A stretch of DNA of 64,000 nucleotides from the NCBI RefSeq assembly GCF_001747095.1, contig NZ_MDGP01000001.1, positions 1,967,001 through 2,031,000 on the forward strand, written 5' to 3'. The notes beneath the pieces are model-generated. The model was not told where the DNA came from. It was given only the letters and a program-made list of their open reading frames with translations, and did not search any database. Positions 25,964 to 34,877 of the stretch are shown here, in pieces. Positions within the stretch are counted from its first letter, which is position 1, and every line of letters starts with the position of its first letter. This DNA is from Roseivirga sp. 4D4. Its GTDB lineage: Bacteria > Bacteroidota > Bacteroidia > Cytophagales > Cyclobacteriaceae. Position numbers and translations under genes: made by a program.

Positions 25964-26881
25964 TTGGGTATAAGAGTCAAAATATTAGGATCTAATTCCG
26001 CAGCGCCTGCACATCGCAGACATCATACCGCCCAACTCATTAACATTGAGGGCAAGTATTACTTGATGGATTGTGGGGAGGCCACACAACTTCAGTTAAA
26101 GCGCTATAAACTCCGAGCCCAAAGAATCAATAACATCTTTATTTCGCACCTTCATGGTGACCACTACCTTGGGCTAATGGGTTTGTTATCCACCATGCAC
26201 CTTATGGGTAGATCTCAGAAGTTAAACCTTTATGGACCTAAAGGTTTATCTGAAATCATCACCATGCAGCTTAAATACTCTCAAACGGTATTTAACTACG
26301 ATATCAATTTTGTAGAAGTCGATACCACTCAAAACAAGGTGGTACACGAAGACAACTTTGTAGAAGTATACAGCATTCCATTGAATCACCGTATTCCATG
26401 CTGTGGATACCTTTTTGCCGAAAAGAAGAAGAACCGAAGGATCAAAAAAGAGGTACTTCCAGATGACTTTTCCATCAGAAATATTATCAGACTCAAGCAT
26501 GGCGAAGATATTATGGACGAAGAGGGGAATTTACTTTATAAAAATACGGCTCTAACATTACCGGCTAGGAAGTCCTACTCTTATGCCTTTTGCTCAGACA
26601 CCAAATATGATGAATCCATCATCCCCATGATCAAAGGAGTGGACCTCCTCTATCATGAAGCGACTTTCCTTGAAGAGCATGCAGACAGAGCAGGAAGTAC
26701 CTACCACAGTACAGCCAAAGAAGCGGCTACTATTGCCAAAAAAGCTGAGGTTGGAAAATTGATCCTTGGCCATTTTTCGGTGAGATATAAAGAGTTGGAA
26801 CCAATTCGTGAGGAAGCCCAGACCGTATTTGAGGATTCGGAACTGGCCATTGAGGGGGAAGAATTTATACTAGTCTCATAA
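25964..26881 (+). CDS. rnz: Ribonuclease Z
   Basis: A 305-residue metallo-beta-lactamase-fold endonuclease that trims tRNA precursors at the 3' end. The zinc motif is HLHGDH (His62, His64, Asp66, His67), preceded by LMDCGEATQLQL and followed by later ligands in FCSDTKYDE and LILGHFSVRY. CCA is not encoded in the three tRNA genes here, consistent with a need for this enzyme. The start is a TTG at 25964 (M-GIRVKILGSNS), 8 bases after the STAS stop; no ATG fits the conserved N-terminus. Confidence 0.93.
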   Translation: MGIRVKILGSNSAAPAHRRHHTAQLINIEGKYYLMDCGEATQLQLKRYKLRAQRINNIFISHLHGDHYLGLMGLLSTMHLMGRSQKLNLYGPKGLSEIITMQLKYSQTVFNYDINFVEVDTTQNKVVHEDNFVEVYSIPLNHRIPCCGYLFAEKKKNRRIKKEVLPDDFSIRNIIRLKHGEDIMDEEGNLLYKNTALTLPARKSYSYAFCSDTKYDESIIPMIKGVDLLYHEATFLEEHADRAGSTYHSTAKEAATIAKKAEVGKLILGHFSVRYKELEPIREEAQTVFEDSELAIEGEEFILVS

Positions 26882-26884
26882 GCA

Positions 26885-27685
26885 ATGGGCAAGTCAATCC
26901 TAAGCGATAAGAAAACAAACCTATTCATTATTCTCAGTGGGATTTTCATCACCAATGCATTGATTGCTGAATTGATCGGTGGTAAGATCTTCTCAGTTGA
27001 AAGAACGCTGGGCTATGAGCCATTAGACATCCCCATGTTTGGGGACTTTGTCCTTCAATTTAACCTTACGGCTGGAGTGGTTCTTTGGCCGATCGTTTTC
27101 ATTACAACCGATATCATCAACGAATACTTTGGTAAAAAGGGAGTTCGAAAGATCACCTTCATAACCGTAGGTCTTATAACCTACGCTTTTATTGCCATTT
27201 ACCTAGCTATGCGTCTGGCTCCAGCTGATTTCTGGCTAAGTGTTTTCGGTACTGATGAGAATGGTGCCCCTTTTGACATCAATTACGCATTCCAGCAAGT
27301 TTTGACCCAAGGGTTGAATATCATTTTTGCCTCACTGGTCGCCTTTGTCATTGGCCAATTTGTAGATGTTTACGTCTTTCACAGGCTTAGAAGACTCACG
27401 GGTAAACATAAGATCTGGCTGAGAGCCACGGGCTCAACACTTATTTCACAGTTGATAGATAGTTTCGTTGTGCTAATTGTTGCTTTTTACTTTCTGGGGG
27501 GGTGGTCCCTCAGTCAGGTAGTAGCGGTGGGTACTACCAACTATATCTACAAATTCCTGATTGCGATTGCCTTGACCCCACTGTTGTATATAGCACACTA
27601 CTTCATTGATCGCTATTTAGGAAAGGAAAATGCCGAGATATTGATGGAAGAAGCGAGTAAAGAAAGTGGAGAATCTCTTTTCTAG
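26885..27685 (+). CDS. Queuosine precursor transporter (YhhQ/VUT family)
   Basis: A 266-residue inner-membrane protein with about six helices and the family features ELIGGKIF near the first helix, TTDIINEYFGKKGVRK after the second, and GSTLISQLIDSFVVL. The family imports queuosine precursors (7-cyano- or 7-aminomethyl-7-deazaguanine) for tRNA modification. It follows rnz by 3 bases, so a tRNA-related operon tail is plausible. Its stop overlaps the convergent methyltransferase stop. Confidence 0.9.
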   Translation: MGKSILSDKKTNLFIILSGIFITNALIAELIGGKIFSVERTLGYEPLDIPMFGDFVLQFNLTAGVVLWPIVFITTDIINEYFGKKGVRKITFITVGLITYAFIAIYLAMRLAPADFWLSVFGTDENGAPFDINYAFQQVLTQGLNIIFASLVAFVIGQFVDVYVFHRLRRLTGKHKIWLRATGSTLISQLIDSFVVLIVAFYFLGGWSLSQVVAVGTTNYIYKFLIAIALTPLLYIAHYFIDRYLGKENAEILMEEASKESGESLF

Positions 27686-28419
27686 CGGAAGAAATTATCA
27701 AGCAAAACCGCTGTTGCCACGGCAACATTCAGTGACTCTGCCCCTCCTCTACCCGGTATATAAATAGGTTTTGTTAGCAGTGGTTTGAGCGATTCACTAA
27801 TCCCCTGAGATTCGCTCCCCATGACCAATACTCCATTGGGTACTAGCTCACGGTCACGAATGGAGTCACCATCAAGTAATGCACCATAAACTGGTATGTC
27901 GGTTGATTTGATCAAGCAAGCCAAATCTGTATAATGAACCTGTACTCGAGTAAACGATCCCATGGTAGCATTAATGACTTTTGGATTATAAACATCCGCA
28001 GTCTCCTCGCTGCAAAAGATGTTTTTCACCCCATACCAATCAGCGATCCTAATGATTGTACCAAGATTCCCCGGATCATTCACCCCATCCAAAGCCAAAC
28101 TGAGCTCTCCTTCGGGAACATTGATTGAAGCCGGTTCTGGCATACTTACCACAGCAATGGCAGCGTTATTTGACTTAAAGGTCCCAACAGCTTCTAAGTC
28201 ATTTGACTTGCACACAATGGTTTCTTGGGCAGCTGCTCTCAACGGTGCATCGAGTGTATCTAAAAAGTCGGAGGTTGCTAACAAGTTTTCTACTTGAAAA
28301 CTTGATTGGAGTACCTCCAAAACCCCTTTTGCACCTTCAACCAAAAACTTTCGCTCTTGCAGTCGATATTTTTTTAATTGCAGAGATTTAAAGTACTTAC
28401 TTAATCGTTTAGAAAGCAT
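27682..28419 (-). CDS. SpoU/TrmH-family RNA methyltransferase
   Basis: A 245-residue 2'-O-methyltransferase of the SPOUT class. The N-terminal substrate domain begins LKKYRLQERKFLVEGAKGV. The SAM-binding knot carries DGVNDPGNLGTIIRIADWYG, LVMGSESQGIS and IPGRGGAESLNVAVATAVLL, the three SpoU motifs. The target, tRNA or 23S rRNA, cannot be told. It converges with the transporter gene (4-base overlap) and is divergent from tamL with only 8 bases between start codons. Confidence 0.93.
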   Translation of the reverse strand: MLSKRLSKYFKSLQLKKYRLQERKFLVEGAKGVLEVLQSSFQVENLLATSDFLDTLDAPLRAAAQETIVCKSNDLEAVGTFKSNNAAIAVVSMPEPASINVPEGELSLALDGVNDPGNLGTIIRIADWYGVKNIFCSEETADVYNPKVINATMGSFTRVQVHYTDLACLIKSTDIPVYGALLDGDSIRDRELVPNGVLVMGSESQGISESLKPLLTKPIYIPGRGGAESLNVAVATAVLLDNFFR

Positions 28420-28427
28420 ATTTTTAC

Positions 28428-30890
28428 TTGTTCGTGAAGACTAGCACTCGTTTTTTTCTCTTCCTACTATTAGTGCCTCTCCTTTACGCCTGCTCCGGTG
28501 TCAGGCATTTGGAAGATGGGGAAAAATGGCTTTACAAACAACAAGTAAAAGGGGTAGATAAAAACCTTGAGAATGAGATCAATAACCTCATCACCCTAAA
28601 ACCCAATACACGCATTCCTATCATAGGTCCCTTAGGGGCTGCAATCTACGAGCGTGGCGAAGACAATTTCGATACGGCACGGATCAACCAAAAAAAGCGA
28701 AGTGCTATTGCAAAGGTTGATGCTAAGATTCAAGAGCGCACTGAAGCCGGAAAAAGCACCACCAAACTCGAAGCCAAGAAGAACAGAAAAATTGCCCGAT
28801 TTGACAGAAAATTGAAAGATGGAAATTTTCGAATGAAAACGGGGACACCCCTATCCGTTTTCGATAGTACTATTGTAGAGGATACCAAAGACCGAATTAA
28901 TTCCTTCTTGATCAATTCGAAGGGTTTTCGCAAGGCTAATGTCACAACTAGTTATACCGAAAAAAACAGAAAAGTATCACTTACCTATCAGGTAGATACT
29001 GGCCCTAGGAATACCATTGACAGCTTAATTACGCGTACAGGCGATCCAGCATTAACCACTTTACTCCAGACGAATCAATCTGGTTCTTTTCTAATTAAAG
29101 GTTCCGACTATGACAGATCATTACTAGATGCAGAAAGAGATCGTATTGAGTTACTCCTAATAGAAAATGGTTATTATGGCTTCAACAAAGCCTATATAGA
29201 ATTTCAAATTCTAGAAGATCCATCTACAACCGACCTCTGGGTAGCAACGATAATCAACAAACCAGCAGATCAGGAGACTCATAGATCATTTTTACTGGAT
29301 TCCATAGTCATCAATACCAATGGCAATGATCCCATTACCGAAACTCAAGACTATTTCGGTGTTAAATACAACTATGGCAACTTCAAATACTCTCCTAAAT
29401 CCTTGGATGCGAGATTGAGATTTGCACCAGGCCAGAAATACAACTTTACCGACTTTGAAAACACACAAAAGCAGCTGCTGAATATGGACATGTTCCGTTT
29501 TGTTAACACCTATTTTGATACAACAACTGTCCCTGGAAAATCGATTGCTAATTTTTACACTGCTCCTTTGCAGAAGTTTCAGCTAACACAAGAATTAGGA
29601 TTTAACGTTACAGAAGGACTTCCTGGTCCGTTATACAATGCGAGTCTTAAGAACAGGAATATATTTCTTGGCTCTGAAATTCTTGAAATTGGAATATTTG
29701 CTGGTCTGGATGGAGTAAGTTCAGCCACCGATCAGAGTCAGGTACTTAGAACCATTCAATACGGTGCCAACGCTTCTCTGACCTTCCCAAGGTTTATCAC
29801 ACCTTTTAAGTCACGTGGACTGAATAAAATGACCTTCAATCCAAGAACACGCGTGTCACTGGGTTTCAACTTTATAGATCGACCGGAATATGTAAGAAGT
29901 AACCTCAACGGTACTTTTGCCTATACATGGCAGAACCTAAAAGGCAATAAAAGCTATACTTTCAACCTAGCGGATATCGCTTTAATTGATACCGAAATCG
30001 ATGCTAATTCTGGCTTTCAGGAGCAGTTAGATGATTTATTTCTCCAGGGAAACACGCTGGCCTTTTCCTTCAACCGTTCTTTTGTATCCAGTTCTTCCTT
30101 CAATGCCACATATAACTACGATTATGGGAACCCATCAAATCCTTCCAGTTACTTAAGGTTCTTCTTAGAATCAGGTGGAACAATTTATGATATCGTGGGG
30201 CGTGCACTTTTGGAGAACAATGACCTTGAGAATTACCAATTTTATAAGGTACAAGTTGATTACAGGCGTCAGGTTCCTCTTGGTATTGATAAATCAGTGG
30301 TGCTGAGGGTCAATGGCGGAATTGCGGATCCCTATGGAGGAAACAATGCCCTACCCTATGAGAAGTACTTCTTTGCAGGTGGTAGTAGCAGTAACCGTGC
30401 ATGGAACCCAAGACGATTAGGACCGGGTTCGGCCTTCCCATACGAGCTTGATGAGAATGGTCAAAATATTATTGAAAACGGAGAACTAAAGGCCAATAGA
30501 ACTGGAGCCGATAGCTATCAGTTTGAGCAACCAGGGGAAGTACTTATTGAGATGAATGCGGAATATAGGGCCAAAATCTCAGGTTTCTTCGATTGGGCAT
30601 TCTTTATTGATGCCGGCAACATCTGGAGATTAAGAGAATTTGAGACTCCACTACCTGGCGAGGTCGTGAGAATATCTCAAGGAGCCAAGTTTGAGGTCAA
30701 TGACTTTTATAAAGAGTTGGCGATTGGAGCAGGTATCGGTTTAAGGCTCGATTTTTCCTTTCTCGTATTCAGGCTAGACGTTGGCCATAAAATTAGAGAC
30801 CCCAGATTTCCTGAAGGGCAGCGCTGGCAAAGGCTCTTCAAAAGACCCAACCAAACGGTCTACAATATAGCTGTAGGTTACGCCTTCTAG
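28428..30890 (+). CDS. tamL: TamL, translocation and assembly module lipoprotein (BamA-like)
   Basis: An 820-residue outer-membrane protein of the Omp85 family. The N-terminus is a lipoprotein signal (LLVPLLYACSG, Cys22), a hallmark of the Bacteroidota TamL form. POTRA-like domains follow (~190-390), then a 16-strand beta-barrel with the loop-6 motif FFAGGSSSNRAWNPRRLGPG and the C-terminal strand NQTVYNIAVGYAF. It should act with TamB in inserting outer-membrane proteins; tamB is not next to it here. The start is TTG at 28428 or GTG at 28434; no ATG fits. Confidence 0.9.
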   Translation: MFVKTSTRFFLFLLLVPLLYACSGVRHLEDGEKWLYKQQVKGVDKNLENEINNLITLKPNTRIPIIGPLGAAIYERGEDNFDTARINQKKRSAIAKVDAKIQERTEAGKSTTKLEAKKNRKIARFDRKLKDGNFRMKTGTPLSVFDSTIVEDTKDRINSFLINSKGFRKANVTTSYTEKNRKVSLTYQVDTGPRNTIDSLITRTGDPALTTLLQTNQSGSFLIKGSDYDRSLLDAERDRIELLLIENGYYGFNKAYIEFQILEDPSTTDLWVATIINKPADQETHRSFLLDSIVINTNGNDPITETQDYFGVKYNYGNFKYSPKSLDARLRFAPGQKYNFTDFENTQKQLLNMDMFRFVNTYFDTTTVPGKSIANFYTAPLQKFQLTQELGFNVTEGLPGPLYNASLKNRNIFLGSEILEIGIFAGLDGVSSATDQSQVLRTIQYGANASLTFPRFITPFKSRGLNKMTFNPRTRVSLGFNFIDRPEYVRSNLNGTFAYTWQNLKGNKSYTFNLADIALIDTEIDANSGFQEQLDDLFLQGNTLAFSFNRSFVSSSSFNATYNYDYGNPSNPSSYLRFFLESGGTIYDIVGRALLENNDLENYQFYKVQVDYRRQVPLGIDKSVVLRVNGGIADPYGGNNALPYEKYFFAGGSSSNRAWNPRRLGPGSAFPYELDENGQNIIENGELKANRTGADSYQFEQPGEVLIEMNAEYRAKISGFFDWAFFIDAGNIWRLREFETPLPGEVVRISQGAKFEVNDFYKELAIGAGIGLRLDFSFLVFRLDVGHKIRDPRFPEGQRWQRLFKRPNQTVYNIAVGYAF

Positions 30891-32992
30891 TAGTTCAGCA
30901 AATCACCGATAACGGCCTCCACTTTCTCAGGAGTTGGTAACATTGCTTTTTCAAGGTCTACATTCAATGCAATAGCTGGCAAGTTCTCTGCACCGTAAGC
31001 CATTACCGGAGCATCTAACTCCTGGAAGCAATGTTGTGATATTCTACCTGCCAAAGACTCAGCAAATGAGTTCATCAGTGGTTCTTCGGTCAAGACCAAA
31101 GCCTTATTATGCCTCTGTACGGATTCCATCACAGCCTCCCAATCTAGAGGGTTAAGGGTTCTCAGGTCAAGAATTTCCACTTGCCCCTTATAGGCTTTAC
31201 TTGCCGCCTTAGCCCAATAAACACCCATTCCATAAGTGATTACCGCACAAGATTCACCATTTTCCATGGCTTCTTCAGATGCCTCCTGAGCTACTAATGC
31301 CTTACCCAGAGGAATAATGTATTCTGAATCAGGTTCAAATGTTTTGGCTTCTTCCGTCCCAGGTACCTTCGACCAATACAGGCCTTTGTGTTCCAGCATT
31401 ACCACCGGGTTAGGGTCATAGAAAGCCGCCTTTATCAAGCCTTTCATGTCAGCTGCATTAGATGGATAGACAACCTTAATACCTCGGATATTGAGCAAGG
31501 TAGACTCCACAGAACCTGAGTGGTAAGGACCACCACCACCATAGGCTCCGATAGGTACTCGGATCAGTGACTGTATTGGGAATTGACCATTAGACAGATA
31601 GCAACTCTTAGAGAGTTCCTCAACCAATTGGTTGATCCCTGGCCAGATGTAATCTGCAAATTGAATTTCTACGATAGGTTTGGCTCCAACGGCACTCATA
31701 CCAGCAGTAGACCCAACAATGTAAGCTTCTTGAATGGGTGTATTGAAGATTCTACTATCACCATACTTCTGAGCAAGTGTAGCTGCCTCTCTAAACACTC
31801 CTCCGAGTGTTCCTCCCACATCTTGTCCGTAGAACAAAGCCTCAGGATTGTTTCTTAAAATATCATCCACTGCATGTAGTGCAGCATCTACCATCACCAC
31901 TTTTTCGGCACCTCTTGGTTTGCGTTGACCTTTTTCTTCGGTGATAGGTGTTGGTGCAAATTCGTGATCAAGCACAGTCGCAGGATCAGGATCATCTCCA
32001 TTTAAAGCCCTTGCATACTCCGCCTGAACAAAGACCACCGTCTCATCTTCAAGCTTAACAAGGTCAGATTCTTTATATCCAGCCTTCTTTAGTGCTTTTC
32101 TTAAGGTTGGAATTGGATCCGATTTCTGGTGATCTTCAAGATCGAAATCTCCTCGGTACCACTCTTTTCTTACTCCAGAGGTATGATGTCCTAATAGCGG
32201 GGTTTTCGCATGAACCAAGATGGGAGCTCTGTGCTCGCGCACAAAATCAAAGGCCTTTTTCATGCCCTCATACGAGGCAACAAAATCTGCTCCATCGATC
32301 CGTATACGCTCCATACCCTTAAAGCCTGCTGCAAACTCATAAGCATCCATGGCTCGCATTTCTGCCCCCGTAGCGGATATTCCCCAATCATTATCTTGAA
32401 TGAGATATACTACTGGGAGTTTATGGAGCACAGCCATTTGCATTGCTTCAGAAACTTCACCTTCCGTAACCGAGCCATCTCCTAGTGAACAAAGTACTAC
32501 TGGCTTATTATTCGAAGCCAAAAGTCCTTGCTCCTCGAGGTAATGAAGTCCGTGTGCCATTCCAGTAGCTGGAATCGCCTGCATTCCCGTAGCTGAGCTT
32601 TGATGTGGAATGGTAGGAAAGCCCTCTCTTCTCAAAGATGGGTGACCATAATAAGTTCTGCCTCCTGAGAATGGATCGTCCTTTTTACCCATAAGTTGTA
32701 GCATCAACTCATTTGGTTGCATACCGATCCCCAATAGAATGGACTCATCACGGTAGTAAGGAGCAGCAAAGTCATAAGCTTGCAATTGAAACGCTGCAGC
32801 TAATTGAATAGCCTCATGCCCTCTGGATGTACTGTGAACGTATTTACTGCAAACAGCTCTGTTCTCATCATAGAGAATTGCCATGTTTTTGGCAGTCTGC
32901 ATTAAGCGATAGGCCTTTTCTAAAGTCTTTTTTGGAATATTGATATCGTTGCTTTTAGAGGTACTCGTCTTTTTATCCTTGGTCAATTCCAT
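30887..32992 (-). CDS. 2-oxoacid dehydrogenase E1, fused alpha and beta subunits
   Basis: A 701-residue fusion of E1-alpha and E1-beta of a branched-chain 2-oxoacid (2-oxoisovalerate) dehydrogenase type complex. The alpha half has the thiamine-diphosphate motif GDGSVTEGE...QDNDWG. The beta half starts near residue 365 (EKVVMVDAALHAVDDIL) and has FYGQDVGGTLGGVFREA and SLIRVPIGAYGGGGPYHSGS. The enzyme decarboxylates 2-oxo acids from valine, leucine and isoleucine or similar, feeding iso-branched fatty acids common in this phylum. E2 and E3 are not in the window. A TTG at 33016 lies inside the apparent -7 element, so the ATG at 32992 is preferred. Confidence 0.92.
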   Translation of the reverse strand: MELTKDKKTSTSKSNDINIPKKTLEKAYRLMQTAKNMAILYDENRAVCSKYVHSTSRGHEAIQLAAAFQLQAYDFAAPYYRDESILLGIGMQPNELMLQLMGKKDDPFSGGRTYYGHPSLRREGFPTIPHQSSATGMQAIPATGMAHGLHYLEEQGLLASNNKPVVLCSLGDGSVTEGEVSEAMQMAVLHKLPVVYLIQDNDWGISATGAEMRAMDAYEFAAGFKGMERIRIDGADFVASYEGMKKAFDFVREHRAPILVHAKTPLLGHHTSGVRKEWYRGDFDLEDHQKSDPIPTLRKALKKAGYKESDLVKLEDETVVFVQAEYARALNGDDPDPATVLDHEFAPTPITEEKGQRKPRGAEKVVMVDAALHAVDDILRNNPEALFYGQDVGGTLGGVFREAATLAQKYGDSRIFNTPIQEAYIVGSTAGMSAVGAKPIVEIQFADYIWPGINQLVEELSKSCYLSNGQFPIQSLIRVPIGAYGGGGPYHSGSVESTLLNIRGIKVVYPSNAADMKGLIKAAFYDPNPVVMLEHKGLYWSKVPGTEEAKTFEPDSEYIIPLGKALVAQEASEEAMENGESCAVITYGMGVYWAKAASKAYKGQVEILDLRTLNPLDWEAVMESVQRHNKALVLTEEPLMNSFAESLAGRISQHCFQELDAPVMAYGAENLPAIALNVDLEKAMLPTPEKVEAVIGDLLNY

Positions 32993-33013
32993 AGAGTAAT
33001 TGGCGTTTCGATT

Positions 33014-33021
33014 CAAAAATA
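33014..33021 (-). promoter_or_regulatory. -7 promoter element of the E1 gene
   Basis: TATTTTTG on the minus strand, exact TAnnTTTG, 21 bases before the ATG at 32992. It rules out the TTG start at 33016. Confidence 0.5.
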
Positions 33022-33047
33022 ACCAATAATTTAAAGGCTAATAGAAA

Positions 33048-33067
33048 AACCTACCGATCGTTAGGTT
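33048..33067. promoter_or_regulatory. 20-bp near-perfect palindrome, candidate operator for the E1 gene
   Basis: AACCTAcCGATCGtTAGGTT, 9 of 10 pairs matched, 26 bp upstream of the E1 -7 element. Size and symmetry fit a TetR-type or similar dimeric repressor. No regulator gene is adjacent. Confidence 0.5.
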
Positions 33068-33128
33068 ATCTTTCTTTTAACTCCCAGAATAGGTGTACAG
33101 TTTAGCTTTTCTTCACTTTTAATTTACC

Positions 33129-33144
33129 ATCAGAATATTCTGAT
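33129..33144. promoter_or_regulatory. 16-bp perfect palindrome over the hemF promoter
   Basis: ATCAGAATATTCTGAT, perfectly symmetric, abutting the candidate hemF -7 element TATTTTTG (33144-33151). A regulator bound here would cover the promoter. Regulator unknown. Confidence 0.55.
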
Positions 33145-33155
33145 ATTTTTGCATC

Positions 33156-34058
33156 ATGCCGCATATCGACAAAGAACATATAGCCGGAGTTTTTAGAAAC
33201 ATTCAGGATCATATCTGTGCAGAACTAGAAAAAGCCGATGGACTAGGCGAATTCCAAGAAGATAAATGGACCAGGCCTGGCGGTGGTGGTGGCAGAAGCA
33301 GGGTTTTGCGTCATGGAAACATCATCGAAAAAGGAGGTGTCAACTTTTCTGAGGTCCATGGTAAGACGCCTGAGAAACTTTTGAAATCTTTCGGCCTGAC
33401 CGAAGGTGAGTTCTTTGCTACAGGTGTGTCGATCGTTTTGCATCCCGAAAATCCATGGGTTCCCATAATCCATATGAATATCAGGTATTTTGAAATGTCT
33501 ACTGGTACCTATTGGTTTGGTGGCGGCATTGACCTGACCCCTCACTATGTCGATCATGATGATGCGAGCTTCTTTCATGAAAAGCTAAAGGCCGTATGTG
33601 ACAAACATGACTCCTTTTACTACAAAGAATTTAAGGACTGGGCTGACAATTACTTCTATATCAAACACCGAAAAGAAACCCGTGGCATTGGAGGGATTTT
33701 CTTTGATCATAAGTCGGGAGACAAGGAACATTCGAAGGAAGACATCTTCAACTTTGTGAAAGACGTTGGACTGTGCTTCGCGCCTATCTACACCTACTTT
33801 ATGCAGAAGAATGCGGGTAAACCTTATGGATCGAGAGAAAAGAACTGGCAACGACTAAGAAGAGGTCGCTATGTAGAATTCAACCTGGTGCTAGACAGGG
33901 GAACCAAATTTGGACTCGAAACCGATGGAAGAACAGAATCCATTCTGATGAGCTTACCGCCTGAAGCAGGTTGGGAATATGACTATGAGCCGCCTGTCAA
34001 GTCGCTAGAATCTGATACCCTAAGATTACTCAAAAAAGGAATTGATTGGACGGCATGA
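33156..34058 (+). CDS. hemF: Oxygen-dependent coproporphyrinogen-III oxidase
   Basis: A 300-residue cytosolic enzyme converting coproporphyrinogen III to protoporphyrinogen IX using O2. Conserved blocks are visible: GGGGRSRVL, NIRYFEMSTGTYWFGGGIDLTPHY, YIKHRKETRGIGGIFFDH, and YGSREKNWQRLRRGRYVEFN with LVLDRGTKFGL. Length is normal. The next gene starts within its stop codon (ATGA). The candidate -7 element ends 4 bases before the ATG, so transcription may start at or near the start codon. Confidence 0.96.
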   Translation: MPHIDKEHIAGVFRNIQDHICAELEKADGLGEFQEDKWTRPGGGGGRSRVLRHGNIIEKGGVNFSEVHGKTPEKLLKSFGLTEGEFFATGVSIVLHPENPWVPIIHMNIRYFEMSTGTYWFGGGIDLTPHYVDHDDASFFHEKLKAVCDKHDSFYYKEFKDWADNYFYIKHRKETRGIGGIFFDHKSGDKEHSKEDIFNFVKDVGLCFAPIYTYFMQKNAGKPYGSREKNWQRLRRGRYVEFNLVLDRGTKFGLETDGRTESILMSLPPEAGWEYDYEPPVKSLESDTLRLLKKGIDWTA

Positions 34059-34627
34059 TCGATCAGTTAGAACAATGGGATAAATCACTTTTCAAGTTCC
34101 TCAATGGAGCACATAACGACCTATTCGACTTTCTGATGCCATGGATCAGTGACAAGTGGGTTTGGATTCCACTATATGCCCTACTCATCTACCTTTTGGT
34201 TAAACATGAAAAAGGCAACCTGGCCTTCACCCTTATCGGTATTGGAGTCTTGATCTTAATCAGTGATCAAGTGGCATCTGGTATTCTAAAACCATGGGTC
34301 GGTAGGCTAAGACCTTGCCATGACCCTGAATTAGCTGACAGTGTCCATTTACTTAAAGGTTGTGGCGGTCGGCATGGGTTTGCTTCTTCACATGCCTCAA
34401 ACTCCTTTGCGGTAGCCATATTTTGCTGGGTGCTTTTAAAAGATCATGTCAAATACATTTGGCTATTAATACCATGGGCAGCCTTAGTGGCCTACAGCCG
34501 TGTCTATCTAGGTGTTCACTTTCCAGGAGATATCATCGCAGGTGGTCTGATCGGCATAGGTGCAGCTTATTTTGTTTTCTTCTTGAAGTCTCGTTTAGAG
34601 AAATTAAAACCGTTGAAAAATGGGTAA
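34055..34627 (+). CDS. PAP2-family membrane phosphatase
   Basis: A 190-residue inner-membrane lipid phosphatase with about five helices. The three PAP2 motifs are present as KPWVGRLRP, SSHASNS (SSHA replacing the usual PSGH) and SRVYLGVHFPGD. Substrates in the family are phosphatidic acid, undecaprenyl diphosphate or phosphatidylglycerophosphate. An in-frame TTG lies at 34046, but the ATG at 34055 overlaps the hemF stop as ATGA and is preferred. It overlaps the next gene by 8 bases. Confidence 0.92.
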   Translation: MIDQLEQWDKSLFKFLNGAHNDLFDFLMPWISDKWVWIPLYALLIYLLVKHEKGNLAFTLIGIGVLILISDQVASGILKPWVGRLRPCHDPELADSVHLLKGCGGRHGFASSHASNSFAVAIFCWVLLKDHVKYIWLLIPWAALVAYSRVYLGVHFPGDIIAGGLIGIGAAYFVFFLKSRLEKLKPLKNG

Positions 34628-34877
34628 AAAAGACGCTATCGTTTATAAGTATTACAAACGTGTATTTGACGACTATAAAGTCTTAGTGGCCGTGAATCCG
34701 ATCGACCTTACAGGAATCGAGTTAATCGTTCACCCGGATGAAAAAGTGGAAAAGACGGACATGGAGTTTGATGAAGACATTTACGAAGACCTGGAAGTAG
34801 ATGAATTCAAAGAAAGCAGTCCACTGGAGTTTCAGCTCTATATGAAGAAGGACTTTTTCGAAAGAAAGGACGACTAG
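34620..34877 (+). CDS. Small acidic protein of unknown function
   Basis: An 85-residue protein overlapping the PAP2 gene by 8 bases and converging with the response-regulator gene (4-base overlap). The first 50 residues look like a small alpha/beta fold (KDAIVYKYYKRVFDDYKVLVAVNPIDLTGIELIVHPDE). The middle is strongly acidic (EFDEDIYEDLEVDEFKE). The end is LEFQLYMKKDFFERKDD. No known domain is recognised. Tight packing behind hemF and the PAP2 gene argues that it is real and translated. Confidence 0.65.
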   Translation: MGKKDAIVYKYYKRVFDDYKVLVAVNPIDLTGIELIVHPDEKVEKTDMEFDEDIYEDLEVDEFKESSPLEFQLYMKKDFFERKDD

